NCBI GenBank assembly: GCA_031296215.1
Contig: JARLGE010000163.1
Span: forward strand, 1-44,492
Source of the DNA: Occallatibacter sp.
GTDB taxonomy: Bacteria; Acidobacteriota; Terriglobia; Terriglobales; Acidobacteriaceae
Reading direction: 5' to 3'
Length of the DNA stretch: 44,492 nt
The first letter of the stretch is position 1, and every line of letters starts with the position of its first letter. This document shows positions 16,260 through 24,750 of this stretch, piece by piece. The notes under the pieces are model-generated. The model was not told where the DNA came from. It searched no databases and saw only the letters and a list, made by a program, of their open reading frames with translations. A program made the translations under genes and the position numbers.

Positions 16260-17615
16260 ATGCAGCCTGTACCCGTAGCCTTGCTTCATCCCGCCACGCA
16301 TGTGCGGCCACGCACGGCGCTGGTCGCCAGCGCCGACCGCAGCTTCCGCCAGCGGCTCACCGAAATTCTGACCGGCCTGCGCTGGCAGGTGCGCGAGGCC
16401 CAGGGCGGGGCCGAAGCCTGGGCGGAGGCCGAGGGCTCGACACCCGAGGCCATTATTGTCGATTCCTGGCTTCCCGATCTGGATTTGAGCGAGTTTCTGG
16501 CCGATTTCCGGGGCCGGTTTCCGCAGGTGGATGTGGTGAGCACCACGGGCGCAACCGCGCAGGAGAGCCCCCGCGGTCCCTATAGGCAGGAGCTGCTCTA
16601 CGCCCTGCGCCGCACCCAGGACACCGACACCGCGGCCTGGAACCTGGCGCCCGCACTGAAGACCCCCGCGCCCGCGCCGGTGGTGCTGCAGGCCGGCCCG
16701 CGGCCGTTCGCCCCGGCTCAGGCGGTCAACCCCGGGGCAGCGTTGCCGCTCGAAGCCGGATCGCCGATCACGCTGCCTCAGCCCGCACTGGTCCGGACGG
16801 TTCCCCTACGCAGCGGCCCGCCCCCCGGCGCAGGAGCGGAAAAGAAGTCCATCGACCGGCTGCCGGAACTGATCGGCAACGCCCCCTGCATGCTCGAGGT
16901 GAGCCGCCGCATCCGGCTGGTGGCCCCGCGCATGACCCCGGTGCTGATCGAGGGGCCGACCGGGTCGGGCAAGGAACTGGTGGCCGAGGCTCTGCACCGG
17001 CTTTCCTCAAGAAACCGCAAGCCGTTTGTCGCCATCAACTGCGCGGCCATTCCCGAAGCGCTGCTGGAGGCCGAGCTCTTCGGCCATACGCGCGGCGCCT
17101 TTACCGGCGCGGTGCAGGGCCGGGTGGGGCGCATCGAGTCGGCCGACGGGGGAACCCTGTTTCTGGACGAGATCGGAGAGATGCCACTGGCGCTGCAGTC
17201 CAAGCTGCTCCGGTTTGTGGAGAGCAGCGAGTTGCAGCGCGTGGGCGACAACGAGACGGTGAAGGTGGACGTGCGCATTGTGGCCGCGACCCACCGGCCG
17301 CTGGCCGAGCACACCCAGACGGGCATGTTTCGCGCCGACCTCTATTACCGGCTGGCGGTGTTTTTGATCCGCACCCCCGCGCTCTGCGAACACGGTGAGG
17401 ATCTGTCCCTTCTGGTGGAGCACTTCATGAACAAGATGGGCCGGGAGGCGCCCATGAAGCGCGTGGATCCCTCGGCCATGGGCAAGCTAACCGCCCACGA
17501 CTGGCCGGGCAATGTGCGGGAACTGGAGCACGTGCTGGAGCGGGCCGCGATTCTGGCCGGCGACGAGGCGGTGCTGACCGCGCAGGAGATCGACTTTGGA
17601 CTCACGGTGCACTGA
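16260..17615 (+). CDS. Sigma-54 activator (NtrC family) lacking the Fis-type DNA-binding domain; FlgR-like
   Basis: AAA+ enhancer-binding protein, 451 residues. Residues about 18-115 resemble a receiver domain with a possible phospho-acceptor Asp68 (IIVDSWLPD) but a reduced acidic pocket and no clear conserved lysine. A Pro/Ala-rich linker follows. The AAA+ domain has Walker A GPTGSGKE (about 231-238), the sigma-54 contact loop GAFTGA (about 279-284), Walker B GGTLFLDEIGE (about 297-307) and HDWPGNVRELEHV. The protein stops at LTAQEIDFGLTVH, where other NtrC proteins continue into a helix-turn-helix. Helicobacter and Campylobacter FlgR proteins have or tolerate the same loss. ATG at 16260 follows AGGAG. 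It lies 24 bp before flgB, so flagellar control is strongly suggested. Confidence 0.88.
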   Translation: MQPVPVALLHPATHVRPRTALVASADRSFRQRLTEILTGLRWQVREAQGGAEAWAEAEGSTPEAIIVDSWLPDLDLSEFLADFRGRFPQVDVVSTTGATAQESPRGPYRQELLYALRRTQDTDTAAWNLAPALKTPAPAPVVLQAGPRPFAPAQAVNPGAALPLEAGSPITLPQPALVRTVPLRSGPPPGAGAEKKSIDRLPELIGNAPCMLEVSRRIRLVAPRMTPVLIEGPTGSGKELVAEALHRLSSRNRKPFVAINCAAIPEALLEAELFGHTRGAFTGAVQGRVGRIESADGGTLFLDEIGEMPLALQSKLLRFVESSELQRVGDNETVKVDVRIVAATHRPLAEHTQTGMFRADLYYRLAVFLIRTPALCEHGEDLSLLVEHFMNKMGREAPMKRVDPSAMGKLTAHDWPGNVRELEHVLERAAILAGDEAVLTAQEIDFGLTVH

Positions 17616-17639
17616 GAAAGAAGAACCAGGGAGGCGACC

Positions 17640-17999
17640 ATGCAGATTGAAACCCGGCTGGCGGACCAGGTGGGCCGGTATCTGGACCTGGCCGCGGAGC
17701 AGATCAAGCTGAACGCGGCCAACATGGCCAATATCGATACGCCCGGCTACCGGACCATGGGGATGGACTTCGAGTCCGAGATGCGCGGGGCTCTGGCCGG
17801 CGTGGACCAGGGCGCGCCGGCGCAACCGGTGCGCACGCGCGAGGTCGACGGGCTGATTGCCCGGCCGGACGGCAACAATGTCTCGATGGACCACGAGAGC
17901 CTGGCTCTGGCCGAGGCGCAACTGAAGTTCAAGACCGGGGTGGCGGTTCTCAGAGAACAGAACCAGATGGTGATGGACGCGATCCACGCGGATAAGTAG
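17640..17999 (+). CDS. flgB: Flagellar proximal rod protein FlgB
   Basis: Axial protein of the rod, exported through the flagellar type III apparatus. 119 residues, close to the usual 130. The rod signature NAANMANIDTPGY is near residues 24-36, and the C-terminal helix (LALAEAQLKFKTGVAVLREQNQMVMDAI) would coil with the N-terminal helix. GGGAGG precedes the ATG. First structural gene of the cluster, followed after 29 bp by flgC. Confidence 0.94.
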   Translation: MQIETRLADQVGRYLDLAAEQIKLNAANMANIDTPGYRTMGMDFESEMRGALAGVDQGAPAQPVRTREVDGLIARPDGNNVSMDHESLALAEAQLKFKTGVAVLREQNQMVMDAIHADK

Positions 18000-18028
18000 C
18001 GGAGAGCTGCTGGGAAAGGAGCCAGGCG

Positions 18029-18532
18029 ATGAACCTGTTTGGAGCCATGGATACTTCCGGGGGGGCCATGCAGGCCGAGCGGATGCGGGCCGAGGTGGTG
18101 GCGGCCAACATGGCCAACGCCGAAACCACGCGCACCGCCTCGGGCGGGCCCTACCACCGTCAGCATGTAGTCTTTGCCGCCAATCAGCCCCAGACGGGGT
18201 TTCTGACCGCCATGAACACGGCTTCGGGCGGCCTGACAGCCAGCCCGCTGGCCGCGGCGGCCCTGCCCACTCTGGCGTTGCCCGGATCGGGCGCGGTGGC
18301 GCCGGGCGTGCACATCGCCCAGGTGGTCGAGGACCCCGCGCCGCCGCTGAAGCGCTACGACCCCGGTCATCCCGACGCGGGGCCGGACGGCTATGTCTCG
18401 TATCCGGACATTAATCCCCTCACAGAGATGGTGGACCTGATGGGGGCGACACGTGCATATGGTCTGAACAGCGCCGCCGTGCAGGCCGAGAAGGGCATGA
18501 TCGCGTCGGCGCTGGAGATTGCCAAGTCCTGA
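18029..18532 (+). CDS. flgC: Flagellar proximal rod protein FlgC
   Basis: Rod protein of 167 residues. The N-terminus MNLFGAMDTSGGAMQAERMRAEVVAANMANAETTRTASGGPYHRQHVVF matches the FlgC pattern, in which NMANAxTT replaces the more common NxANxxTxGY. VSYPDINPLTEMVDLMGATRAY at about 128-149 and the terminal EKGMIASALEIAKS are diagnostic. The middle is somewhat longer than in E. coli (134 aa), with an Ala/Gly-rich insertion. AAGGAGCC precedes the ATG. Confidence 0.93.
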   Translation: MNLFGAMDTSGGAMQAERMRAEVVAANMANAETTRTASGGPYHRQHVVFAANQPQTGFLTAMNTASGGLTASPLAAAALPTLALPGSGAVAPGVHIAQVVEDPAPPLKRYDPGHPDAGPDGYVSYPDINPLTEMVDLMGATRAYGLNSAAVQAEKGMIASALEIAKS

Positions 18533-18628
18533 TCGCCGTCGCTGGCGGTGCGGGATGGAGGCGCTCTCTGGTACCCCTCTGGGCCGCTCGTAACCCGTTG
18601 CGGAGGGTGAGAAGGAGCCGAGCAGACC

Positions 18629-18970
18629 ATGCAGCCGGTGATGAACGCAGTTACCTCCGCAGTTTCCGGATTGTCCAACCTGGCATCGAACCGGGCCGGC
18701 GCCGGGCCCGGCCCGCTGATTCCTGCGCCGGCCGGCGGGGCTGACCAGCCGGCGCCGTTCTCCGATCTGCTGACTGACGCAGTGGGCCAGGTGAACCAGT
18801 TGGAGGACCAGGCGCATACGGCCGTCACCGGGCTGATGACCGGCACGGGCGTCGATGTGCATGAGGCCATGATCGCCACCCAGAAGGCCAGCATGGCCTT
18901 CGAACTAGCGCTGGCGGTACGCAACAAGGCAGTTCAGGCTTATCAGTCGGTGATGGGCATGCAGTTTTAA
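18629..18970 (+). CDS. fliE: MS-ring/rod junction protein FliE
   Basis: Small export-apparatus adaptor that joins the MS ring to the rod. 113 residues, with the family core FSDLLTDAVGQVNQLEDQAHTAVTGLMTGTGVDVHEAMIATQKASMAFELALAVRNKAVQAYQSVMGMQF in the C-terminal 70 residues; the HEAMIATQKASMAFEL stretch is the best marker. The N-terminus is Ala/Gly/Pro-rich. GAAGGAGCC lies about 10 bases before the ATG. The 96-bp gap before it shows nothing notable. Confidence 0.93.
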   Translation: MQPVMNAVTSAVSGLSNLASNRAGAGPGPLIPAPAGGADQPAPFSDLLTDAVGQVNQLEDQAHTAVTGLMTGTGVDVHEAMIATQKASMAFELALAVRNKAVQAYQSVMGMQF

Positions 18971-18987
18971 CGGAACGGGCTGGCAGA

Positions 18988-19020
18988 TCAGTTGTCAGTG
19001 GTCAGTTGTCAGTGGTCAGT
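18988..19020 (+). repeat. Heptanucleotide tandem repeat (TCAGTTG/TCAGTGG)
   Basis: Alternating heptamers TCAGTTG, TCAGTGG, TCAGTTG, TCAGTGG and a partial TCAGT fill most of the fliE-fliF gap. The array resembles the short tandemly repeated repetitive (STRR) sequences of cyanobacteria. It is non-coding and lies outside the fliF ribosome-binding region. Confidence 0.8.
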
Positions 19021-19079
19021 AAGGAACGATGAGGCGAGCGACCGATCGCTGAAAACTGAGGGCGCGGGGTACGGAGACC

Positions 19080-20744
19080 ATGGCCACCGGAACAATGTTG
19101 GAAAGGAGTGCGCCCGCCGCGGCGGGGCAGCCGCAGTGGACGGACCGGCTGGCCGGACTGGCTGGCCGGGCGCGGGTTCGCTGGGCCGCCATGGAGTCCG
19201 CCGAGCGCCGCTGGACCCTGGTTGCCGCAGCGCTGCTGGCGGCTATGATCGGAGGCCTGCTGTGGTACGGGCTGCGCACCGACTGGCGGACCCTCTATGC
19301 CGATCTGGACGCGGAAGATCTGCGCCAGGCCGAACTGGCTCTCTCCCAGGCCCAGATCCCTTCCCAGACGGCCTCAAACGGCACCGCCATTCAGGTTCCG
19401 GCCGATCAACTGGACAAGGCGCGCCTGGCGACCGCGGCCAAGGGCGGGGTCAAGAGCGGGCGGCTGGGGTTTGAGATCTTCGACAAGCCCAACTGGGTGG
19501 GCTCGGAGTTCGACGAGCAGGTCAATTATCAGCGGGCTTTGGAAGGCGAACTCGAGCACACCGTCGGCACCCTGAGCGATGTCGAGTCGGCGCGGGTTCA
19601 CCTGGTGCTGCCGCACGACTCGCTGTTTCGCGAGCAGGAGCGGCCGGCCAAGGCTTCGGTGGTGCTCAAGCTGCGCCGCCGCACCTTGGCCGAAGGGGAG
19701 CCGGAGGCGATCCGCAACCTGGTCTCCTCGGCCGTCGACGGGCTGACTCCCGATCGGGTGGTGCTGGTGGATGCGGCCGGCCATCAGCCGCTGGGGCCGA
19801 AGACCGCCGAGGCCCTGCGGCTGACCGCCGAACAGGCTCTGGAAGAAAAGCTGGTCTCGACCCTCGAGCCGGTGACGGGCGCCAACAATGTGCGCGCCTC
19901 GGTCACTCTGGACTACGATCCGGCGGCCACCGAGGAGACCCAGGAAACCTACGATCCGGACCAGACGGTAACGCTCTCCATGCAGCGCACCGAGCAGACC
20001 GCGGGGCCCCAGCCGGTGGCCGCCGGGATTCCGGGCACGGCCTCGAATGCGCCCAACTCGTCCGCCGCCGGCGGACTTCCTGTTTACCCGCAACAGACCA
20101 CGCCGCCGCAGACAGCCAAGACCGAATCCGGGACCTACGGAGCCTCGAAGACCACCCGGCATGTGGTCGAGAATCCGGGGCGGGTTCGCAGGCTCACGGC
20201 TGCAATCGTTGTGAACGACCGGCTGACGCAAATAGCCACGCGGGCCAAGGCGGCGACATGGCAGCCGCGCTCGGCCCAGGAGCTAGGCAACCTGACCGCA
20301 CTGGCCCAGGCGGCGGTGGGCTTCGACGCCGCGCGCGGGGATATGGTCACGGTGCAGGATCTGGCCTTCGAGGACAATCGCACTCTGCCGCCGGCCTCGC
20401 TGCCCGGCCAGATGCTGGTCACGGCGGAGAACTCGCCGGTGCTGGTCAAGTACGCCGCACTTCTGATCGGCCTTCTGATCGTGCTGGCCCTGGGTGTGCG
20501 CCCGGCCCTGCGCCGGGCCAGGTCGGGGCCCGCGCTCGCCGCCAAGAGCGGCGCCAGAGAACTCGCCCCGGGGGCCGCGACAGAGGGTGCGGCCACGCGT
20601 CAGGCGCTCAAGCCGCCCGAGCCGGCCGATCTGGACCCGGACCGGGCGCGCGCCCAGGAGATTCTGGAGCAGGTCAGCGGGCATCTGAAGCGCGAACCCT
20701 CGCAGAGCTCCCGCCTGCTGCAGAGCTGGATTCACTCCGATTAG
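19080..20744 (+). CDS. fliF: Flagellar MS-ring protein FliF
   Basis: Inner-membrane ring protein that templates the basal body. 554 residues, as in E. coli (552). A first membrane helix is at about 45-62 (LVAAALLAAMIGGLLWYG) and a second at about 460-478. Ring-building motifs LDAEDLRQAELALSQAQIPS, FEIFDKPNWVGSEFDEQVNYQRALEGELEHTV and VESARVHLVLPHDSLF are typical, and the periplasmic variable region is Ala/Pro/Gly-rich (about 310-360). The C-terminal tail (RAQEILEQVSGHLKREPSQSSRLLQSWI) fits the FliG-binding segment. fliG follows after 46 bp. Confidence 0.96.
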   Translation: MATGTMLERSAPAAAGQPQWTDRLAGLAGRARVRWAAMESAERRWTLVAAALLAAMIGGLLWYGLRTDWRTLYADLDAEDLRQAELALSQAQIPSQTASNGTAIQVPADQLDKARLATAAKGGVKSGRLGFEIFDKPNWVGSEFDEQVNYQRALEGELEHTVGTLSDVESARVHLVLPHDSLFREQERPAKASVVLKLRRRTLAEGEPEAIRNLVSSAVDGLTPDRVVLVDAAGHQPLGPKTAEALRLTAEQALEEKLVSTLEPVTGANNVRASVTLDYDPAATEETQETYDPDQTVTLSMQRTEQTAGPQPVAAGIPGTASNAPNSSAAGGLPVYPQQTTPPQTAKTESGTYGASKTTRHVVENPGRVRRLTAAIVVNDRLTQIATRAKAATWQPRSAQELGNLTALAQAAVGFDAARGDMVTVQDLAFEDNRTLPPASLPGQMLVTAENSPVLVKYAALLIGLLIVLALGVRPALRRARSGPALAAKSGARELAPGAATEGAATRQALKPPEPADLDPDRARAQEILEQVSGHLKREPSQSSRLLQSWIHSD

Positions 20745-20790
20745 ACAAGGACCGAAAAGGCTCGATCGCGACCCAGGAAAGGACACGGGA

Positions 20791-21837
20791 TTGGCTGAGG
20801 GACAGAACAACGAGCAACGGCGCCGCCAGGCGGCCCAGCTCACCGGTTTGCGCAAGGCCGCCATTCTACTGGTGGCGGTGGGCGAGGAACTGGCCAGAGA
20901 GATTCTGCGCGCCCTGCCGGAAGCGGATGTGCAGCGGCTGACCGAGGAGCTGGCCGATCTGCGCGGCGTCTCGCCGGAGCTGTCGGCCGAGGTGATCGAG
21001 GAGTTCTGGGAGCTTTTGGAGACCCAGGGCTTCGTGCTGCACGGGGGCCTGGACTATGCCAGCCGGCTGCTGGTGGAGACCTTCGGCAAGCAGCGCGCCG
21101 ACGACCTGTTGATGCTGGTCAGGCGCTCGCAGGAAGCGGCGCAGGGCAACCTGGCCAAGCTGCAGCGCACCGACCCGCAGCAGCTTGGCAAGTTGCTGGA
21201 TTCGGAGCATCCGCAGACCATCGCCCTGGTGCTGGCCCATCTGGACCCGCGCCGGGCCTCTCTGGTGCTGGAGAGCCTCAGCGAAGAGCACAAGGTGGTC
21301 TCCATCCAGCGTCTGGCCGAGATGCGGCAGTTCTCCCCGGAGATGGCGCAGAAGGTGGCCCATATTCTGCACCGGCGCCTGGAGAGTGTGGGGGACACGG
21401 CGCGCAAGAGCTACTCCGGTTTCAAGGCGGTTGCCGATCTGCTCAACCGGCTGAACGCCGAAGAATCGAAAAAGATTCTGGAGAACATCGAGGACGGCCA
21501 GCCGGAGCTGGCCCTCGGCATTCGCAACCTGATGTTCACCTTTGAAGATCTGGTTACAGTGCCGCCGGGCACGATTCGCGAGATCGTCTCCGGGGTGGAC
21601 AAACGGCAGCTGGCCCTGGCGCTGCGCGGAGCCAAAGACGAGTTACGCGCCCAGATCTTCAAGTCGATGAGCTCCAGGGCCGTGGAGATGTTGAAGGAGG
21701 ATATGGAAGTGCTGGGCCCGGTGCGCTCGCGCGAGGTGGCCCAGGCGCAGCAGGAGATTCTCAACCTGGCCCGCCGCCTGGAGACCGAGGGCAAGGTGGT
21801 GCTGAAGCTGGAGACGGGCGACGAGATGCTGGCTTGA
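20791..21837 (+). CDS. fliG: Flagellar motor switch protein FliG
   Basis: Rotor component that receives torque from the stator and binds FliF and FliM. 348 residues in three domains; EHPQTIALVLAHLDP near 132-146 is the FliM-binding EHPQR-like region. The C-terminal torque residues are kept in register with E. coli R281, D288, D289 and R297: here Arg296, Glu303, Asp304 and Arg312 (SSRAVEMLKEDMEVLGPVR). The TTG start is chosen because AGGAAAGG lies just upstream and no ATG or GTG fits the family N-terminus. The first 15 residues are polar. Confidence 0.95.
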   Translation: MAEGQNNEQRRRQAAQLTGLRKAAILLVAVGEELAREILRALPEADVQRLTEELADLRGVSPELSAEVIEEFWELLETQGFVLHGGLDYASRLLVETFGKQRADDLLMLVRRSQEAAQGNLAKLQRTDPQQLGKLLDSEHPQTIALVLAHLDPRRASLVLESLSEEHKVVSIQRLAEMRQFSPEMAQKVAHILHRRLESVGDTARKSYSGFKAVADLLNRLNAEESKKILENIEDGQPELALGIRNLMFTFEDLVTVPPGTIREIVSGVDKRQLALALRGAKDELRAQIFKSMSSRAVEMLKEDMEVLGPVRSREVAQAQQEILNLARRLETEGKVVLKLETGDEMLA

Positions 21838-21845
21838 AGGTGGGG

Positions 21846-21973
21846 CAGATGACAGGTTACAGATGACAGATGACAGCTTCAGAGCAGTACTTGCGGCTTT
21901 CCATGCTGTGCGGCCAGTCCATTGCACACTGTTCACCATCGGTCTTGAACTGTCATCTGTAACCTGTCATCTG
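21846..21973. repeat. 24-nt perfect inverted repeat made of heptamers in the fliG-fliH gap
   Basis: Left arm 21846-21869 and right arm 21950-21973 are exact reverse complements, separated by 80 bases. The left arm runs on as AGATGAC, AGGTTAC, AGATGAC, AGATGAC units, so this is a heptamer tandem repeat arranged head-to-head. The spacer has no coding frame. It could be a miniature mobile element or an expanded STRR-type array; the transcript could fold into a long hairpin before fliH. Confidence 0.8.
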
Positions 21974-21993
21974 TCATCTGATTGGAGAAACTC

Positions 21994-22767
21994 TTGCAAC
22001 CGACAGGATCGGCAACCAAAAGCGGCGCATCCAGACAGATCGAGGTATTTCAGTACCCGGCTGGGCCCGATGCGCCCGCTTCGACGATGTGGCAGGGCTG
22101 GGGCGAGCCGGACAACGCCGACCAGTCGCGCGGCCAGACGGCCCAGGAGGGGGCTCGGCGCGTCGAGTTCGACAAGCGGCTGGCCGAGGAGACGCGCAGG
22201 GCGTTCGAAGGGGGACGGGAAAAGGGCCGCCAGGAGGGCCGCCAAGCCGAGCGTGAGGCGCAGGCCGGGGCCCAGGCCGAGGCGGCCCAGCAACGCACCC
22301 GCCAGGCCGCCGAGATGGTGGAGAGCTTTGCCCAGGAGCGCGACCGGTTTCTACGCTCGGTGGAGCACGAGGTAGTGGAGCTGGCGCTGGCCGTCTCGGC
22401 GCGCATCCTGCGCCGCGAGGCGCAGATGGACCCGCTGCTTCTGACCGGGGCGGTGCGGGTGGCGCTGGGGCAGCTCTCCGGCTCGACCCAGGTAAGGCTG
22501 CGTGTGCCTCCGGGCGAGCTCGATCTGTGGGCCGAGGCCATGGCTCTCGCGCCCAACCTGGCGCTCCGGCCCACGGTCCTGGCCGGGGAAGGTATGCGGC
22601 TGGGCGACTGCGTGGTGGAGACGGAGCTGGGCACGGTGGATTTGGGGATACGCTCGCAGCTGGGCGAGATTGAACGCGGCTTCTTTGACCGCGCCGGCGC
22701 ACAGCGGCCCGCGCCCGCCGATCGAGTAAGCGAGGCCGCCGGCGCCGGCCGGGAGGCAGCCTCTTGA
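21994..22767 (+). CDS. fliH: Flagellar export apparatus stator FliH
   Basis: Cytoplasmic regulator that holds the FliI ATPase at the export gate. 257 residues. The middle is a long Glu/Arg/Ala-rich helix with small-xxx-small steps (RRAFEGGREKGRQEGRQAEREAQAGAQAEAAQQR, about 62-95), typical of FliH, followed by the FliH/YscL globular domain (VVELALAVSARILRREAQMDPLLLTGAVRVAL, VVETELGTVDLGIRSQLGEIERGF). TTG at 21994 is preferred over TTG at 21982 because TTGGAGAAA sits properly upstream. Its stop overlaps the fliI start. Confidence 0.88.
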   Translation: MQPTGSATKSGASRQIEVFQYPAGPDAPASTMWQGWGEPDNADQSRGQTAQEGARRVEFDKRLAEETRRAFEGGREKGRQEGRQAEREAQAGAQAEAAQQRTRQAAEMVESFAQERDRFLRSVEHEVVELALAVSARILRREAQMDPLLLTGAVRVALGQLSGSTQVRLRVPPGELDLWAEAMALAPNLALRPTVLAGEGMRLGDCVVETELGTVDLGIRSQLGEIERGFFDRAGAQRPAPADRVSEAAGAGREAAS

Positions 22768-24101
22768 CGCCCCTTCTCGCCGCGCCGTCAAGACCGCTTC
22801 TGGGCCGCTACTTTGGCCAGCTGAAGCGCGGCCAGCCCTGGCGCTGGCGGGGGCAGGTGCTGGAGTCGGTGGGGCAGACGATCGAGTCCCTCGGCCCCCT
22901 GGCCTCGGTGGGCGAGTGCTGCGAGATACAGGACCAGTTCGGGCGGCCACACCTGGCCGAGGTGATCGGATTCAAAGGCTCCAATGTATTGTCGATGCCG
23001 GTCGAGACCACGGAAGGGATTCGCTACGGCGACCAGGTCTCGGCCCTGGGCGTGCATCCGGAGATCGAGGCTGGTCCAGGGCTGATGGGCAGGGTGCTGA
23101 ACGCGCTGGGCAAGCCCATCGACCAGGGCCGGCCTCTGGCCGCCGCCCAGGCGCTGCCCCTGGACGGGGTGGTGCGCTCGCCGCTGGACCGGGTATCGAT
23201 CCGCACCCCGCTCGGCACCGGCATCCGCGTGCTCGACGCCCTGCTGACCGTGGGCCGGGGCCAGCGGGTGGGCATCTTCGGCGGATCGGGCGTGGGCAAG
23301 AGCACGCTGATCGGCATGATGACCCGCAACACCGAGGCGGACGTGACGGTGGTCGGCCTGGTGGGCGAACGCGGCCGCGAGGTGGGTGAGTTCTTGGAGG
23401 ATTCCCTGGGCGAGGAGGGCCGCAAGAGGTCGGTGGTGGTGGTTTCAACTTCCGACCAGTCGCCGTTGATGCGGATGCGGGCGGGGCTGGCCGCGACCAC
23501 GGTGGCCGAGCACTTTGCCGGGCAGGGCAAGAACGTGCTGCTGGTGCTCGATTCGCTGACCCGCTTCGCCATGGCCGCCCGGGAGATCGGCCTGGCGGCG
23601 GGAGAGCCGCCCACGTCGAAGGGATATACGCCCTCGGTCTTCACCCGGCTGGCGCGCCTGGTGGAGCGGACGGGGCAGTTCCGCACCGGCTCGATCACGG
23701 CGTTCTATACGGTCCTGATGGAGGGGGACGATCAGCAGGACCCGCTGGTGGACGCGGTGCGCTCGCTTCTGGACGGCCATGTGGTGCTGTCACGGGCTTT
23801 GGCGGCCGAGGGCTGGTATCCGCCCATCGAGGTGCTGGACTCCATCAGCCGCCTGATGCCGGCGGTCACCCAGCCCGAGCACCGCGAGCAGGCGGCACTG
23901 CTGCGCAAGCTGATGGCCGTCTACGCCCGCTCCGAGGACCTGGTCCGGATCGGCGCTTACAAGGCCGGCTCGGACCCGGATCTGGATCGCGCCTTGCGCG
24001 CGCGGGCAGCCCTGCGGGCCTTCGTCACCCAGGAGGTCTACGAGCAGGTGCGCTTTGACGATTGCGTGCGCCGCCTGGCGGCCCTGGCCGCGGAACTATA
24101 G
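22764..24101 (+). CDS. fliI: Flagellum-specific ATPase FliI
   Basis: AAA-type hexameric ATPase related to F1-beta that powers unloading of export substrates. 445 residues. Walker A GGSGVGKST at 173-181, followed by VGLVGERGREVGEF; Walker B in NVLLVLDSLTRFAMAAREIGLAAGEPPTSKGYTPSVFTRLARLVERTG; and the family C-terminus VRIGAYKAGSDPDLDRAL. The TTG start shares bases with the fliH TGA stop (TTGA at 22764-22767), with GGGAGG upstream, a sign of translational coupling. Confidence 0.96.
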   Translation: MTPLLAAPSRPLLGRYFGQLKRGQPWRWRGQVLESVGQTIESLGPLASVGECCEIQDQFGRPHLAEVIGFKGSNVLSMPVETTEGIRYGDQVSALGVHPEIEAGPGLMGRVLNALGKPIDQGRPLAAAQALPLDGVVRSPLDRVSIRTPLGTGIRVLDALLTVGRGQRVGIFGGSGVGKSTLIGMMTRNTEADVTVVGLVGERGREVGEFLEDSLGEEGRKRSVVVVSTSDQSPLMRMRAGLAATTVAEHFAGQGKNVLLVLDSLTRFAMAAREIGLAAGEPPTSKGYTPSVFTRLARLVERTGQFRTGSITAFYTVLMEGDDQQDPLVDAVRSLLDGHVVLSRALAAEGWYPPIEVLDSISRLMPAVTQPEHREQAALLRKLMAVYARSEDLVRIGAYKAGSDPDLDRALRARAALRAFVTQEVYEQVRFDDCVRRLAALAAEL

Positions 24102-24104
24102 GTC

Positions 24105-24632
24105 ATGGCTGTCTCGCGCGCCATGCGCCGGCTGCTCAGGATCCGGGATCTGGAAGAAGAGCAGGCGCGCCTGGCCCTGGAGTCGGGGCTGGTGGAACTC
24201 AGCAGACTGGAACAGGCGCTGGCCGCCACGGCCGACCGGGACAGAGGCGGCCGGCGGCTGGTGACAGAGAGCGTCCGGACAGCAGAGTTGACGGACCGGC
24301 TGGCCGGCCTGGAGGAGACGCGCGCGGCCCATCGGCTGGCCGGGCTGCTGGAGCCGCGGATTGCGGACACCGAGCAGGGTGTGGCTCTTCTCAGGGAGCA
24401 GTACCTGGCCAGCAGGGTGGAGCGCCGCCAGGCCGAAACCCTCATCCAGGAGGCCGAGGCGCGAGACGGCCTGGATGAGGACAGGCGCAGCCAGCAGGCC
24501 CTCGACGACTGGTTCCGCAACCGCAAGCATCGGGCCGGCGAGCAAGCCGGAACTGCGGCGCCGGCTAATTCCCCAGGCGCCGTGGATCGGGCCGGGGAGG
24601 CCAACGATTCGGCCGAAGCCGGGGAAACTTGA
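24105..24632 (+). CDS. fliJ: Flagellar export chaperone FliJ (by position and coiled coil)
   Basis: 175 residues that are almost entirely charged helix with heptad pattern (RRLLRIRDLEEEQARLALESGLVELSRLEQAL onward), as in FliJ, the central stalk-like coiled coil of the FliI ATPase. Sequence signatures in this family are weak, so the call rests mainly on its place 3 bp after fliI and before fliK. The N-terminal basic/hydrophobic MAVSRAMRRLLRIRDLEE fits the FliJ start. The C-terminal 35 residues are low-complexity and probably disordered. A 118-bp gap with a sigma-54 promoter follows. Confidence 0.7.
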   Translation: MAVSRAMRRLLRIRDLEEEQARLALESGLVELSRLEQALAATADRDRGGRRLVTESVRTAELTDRLAGLEETRAAHRLAGLLEPRIADTEQGVALLREQYLASRVERRQAETLIQEAEARDGLDEDRRSQQALDDWFRNRKHRAGEQAGTAAPANSPGAVDRAGEANDSAEAGET

Positions 24633-24722
24633 GAGAAAATCCACACGAACACCGGATTTCGATCCTGAATTGGAATCCTCCTTCCCTTTCCTGACAAGGC
24701 TCTAACGCGACTCCCGACATCT

Positions 24723-24738
24723 TGGCACGGCATCTGCA
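24723..24738 (+). promoter_or_regulatory. Sigma-54 (RpoN) promoter before fliK
   Basis: TGGCACGGCATCTGCA matches the -24/-12 consensus TGGCACG-N4-TTGCA with one mismatch and exact GG-N10-GC spacing. A start of transcription about 12 bases after the GC would fall near 24749, just before the fliK ATG at 24751. It lies in the only sizeable gap between fliJ and fliK and would drive fliK-flgD-flgE. An activator of the NtrC family is encoded at the start of the same cluster. Confidence 0.75.
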
Positions 24739-24750
24739 TCCATCCAGCGC

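Noticed and set aside
18988-19020. CRISPR-like impression of the heptamer array
   Set aside because: The units are 7 bases with no spacers; the period and size exclude a CRISPR array.
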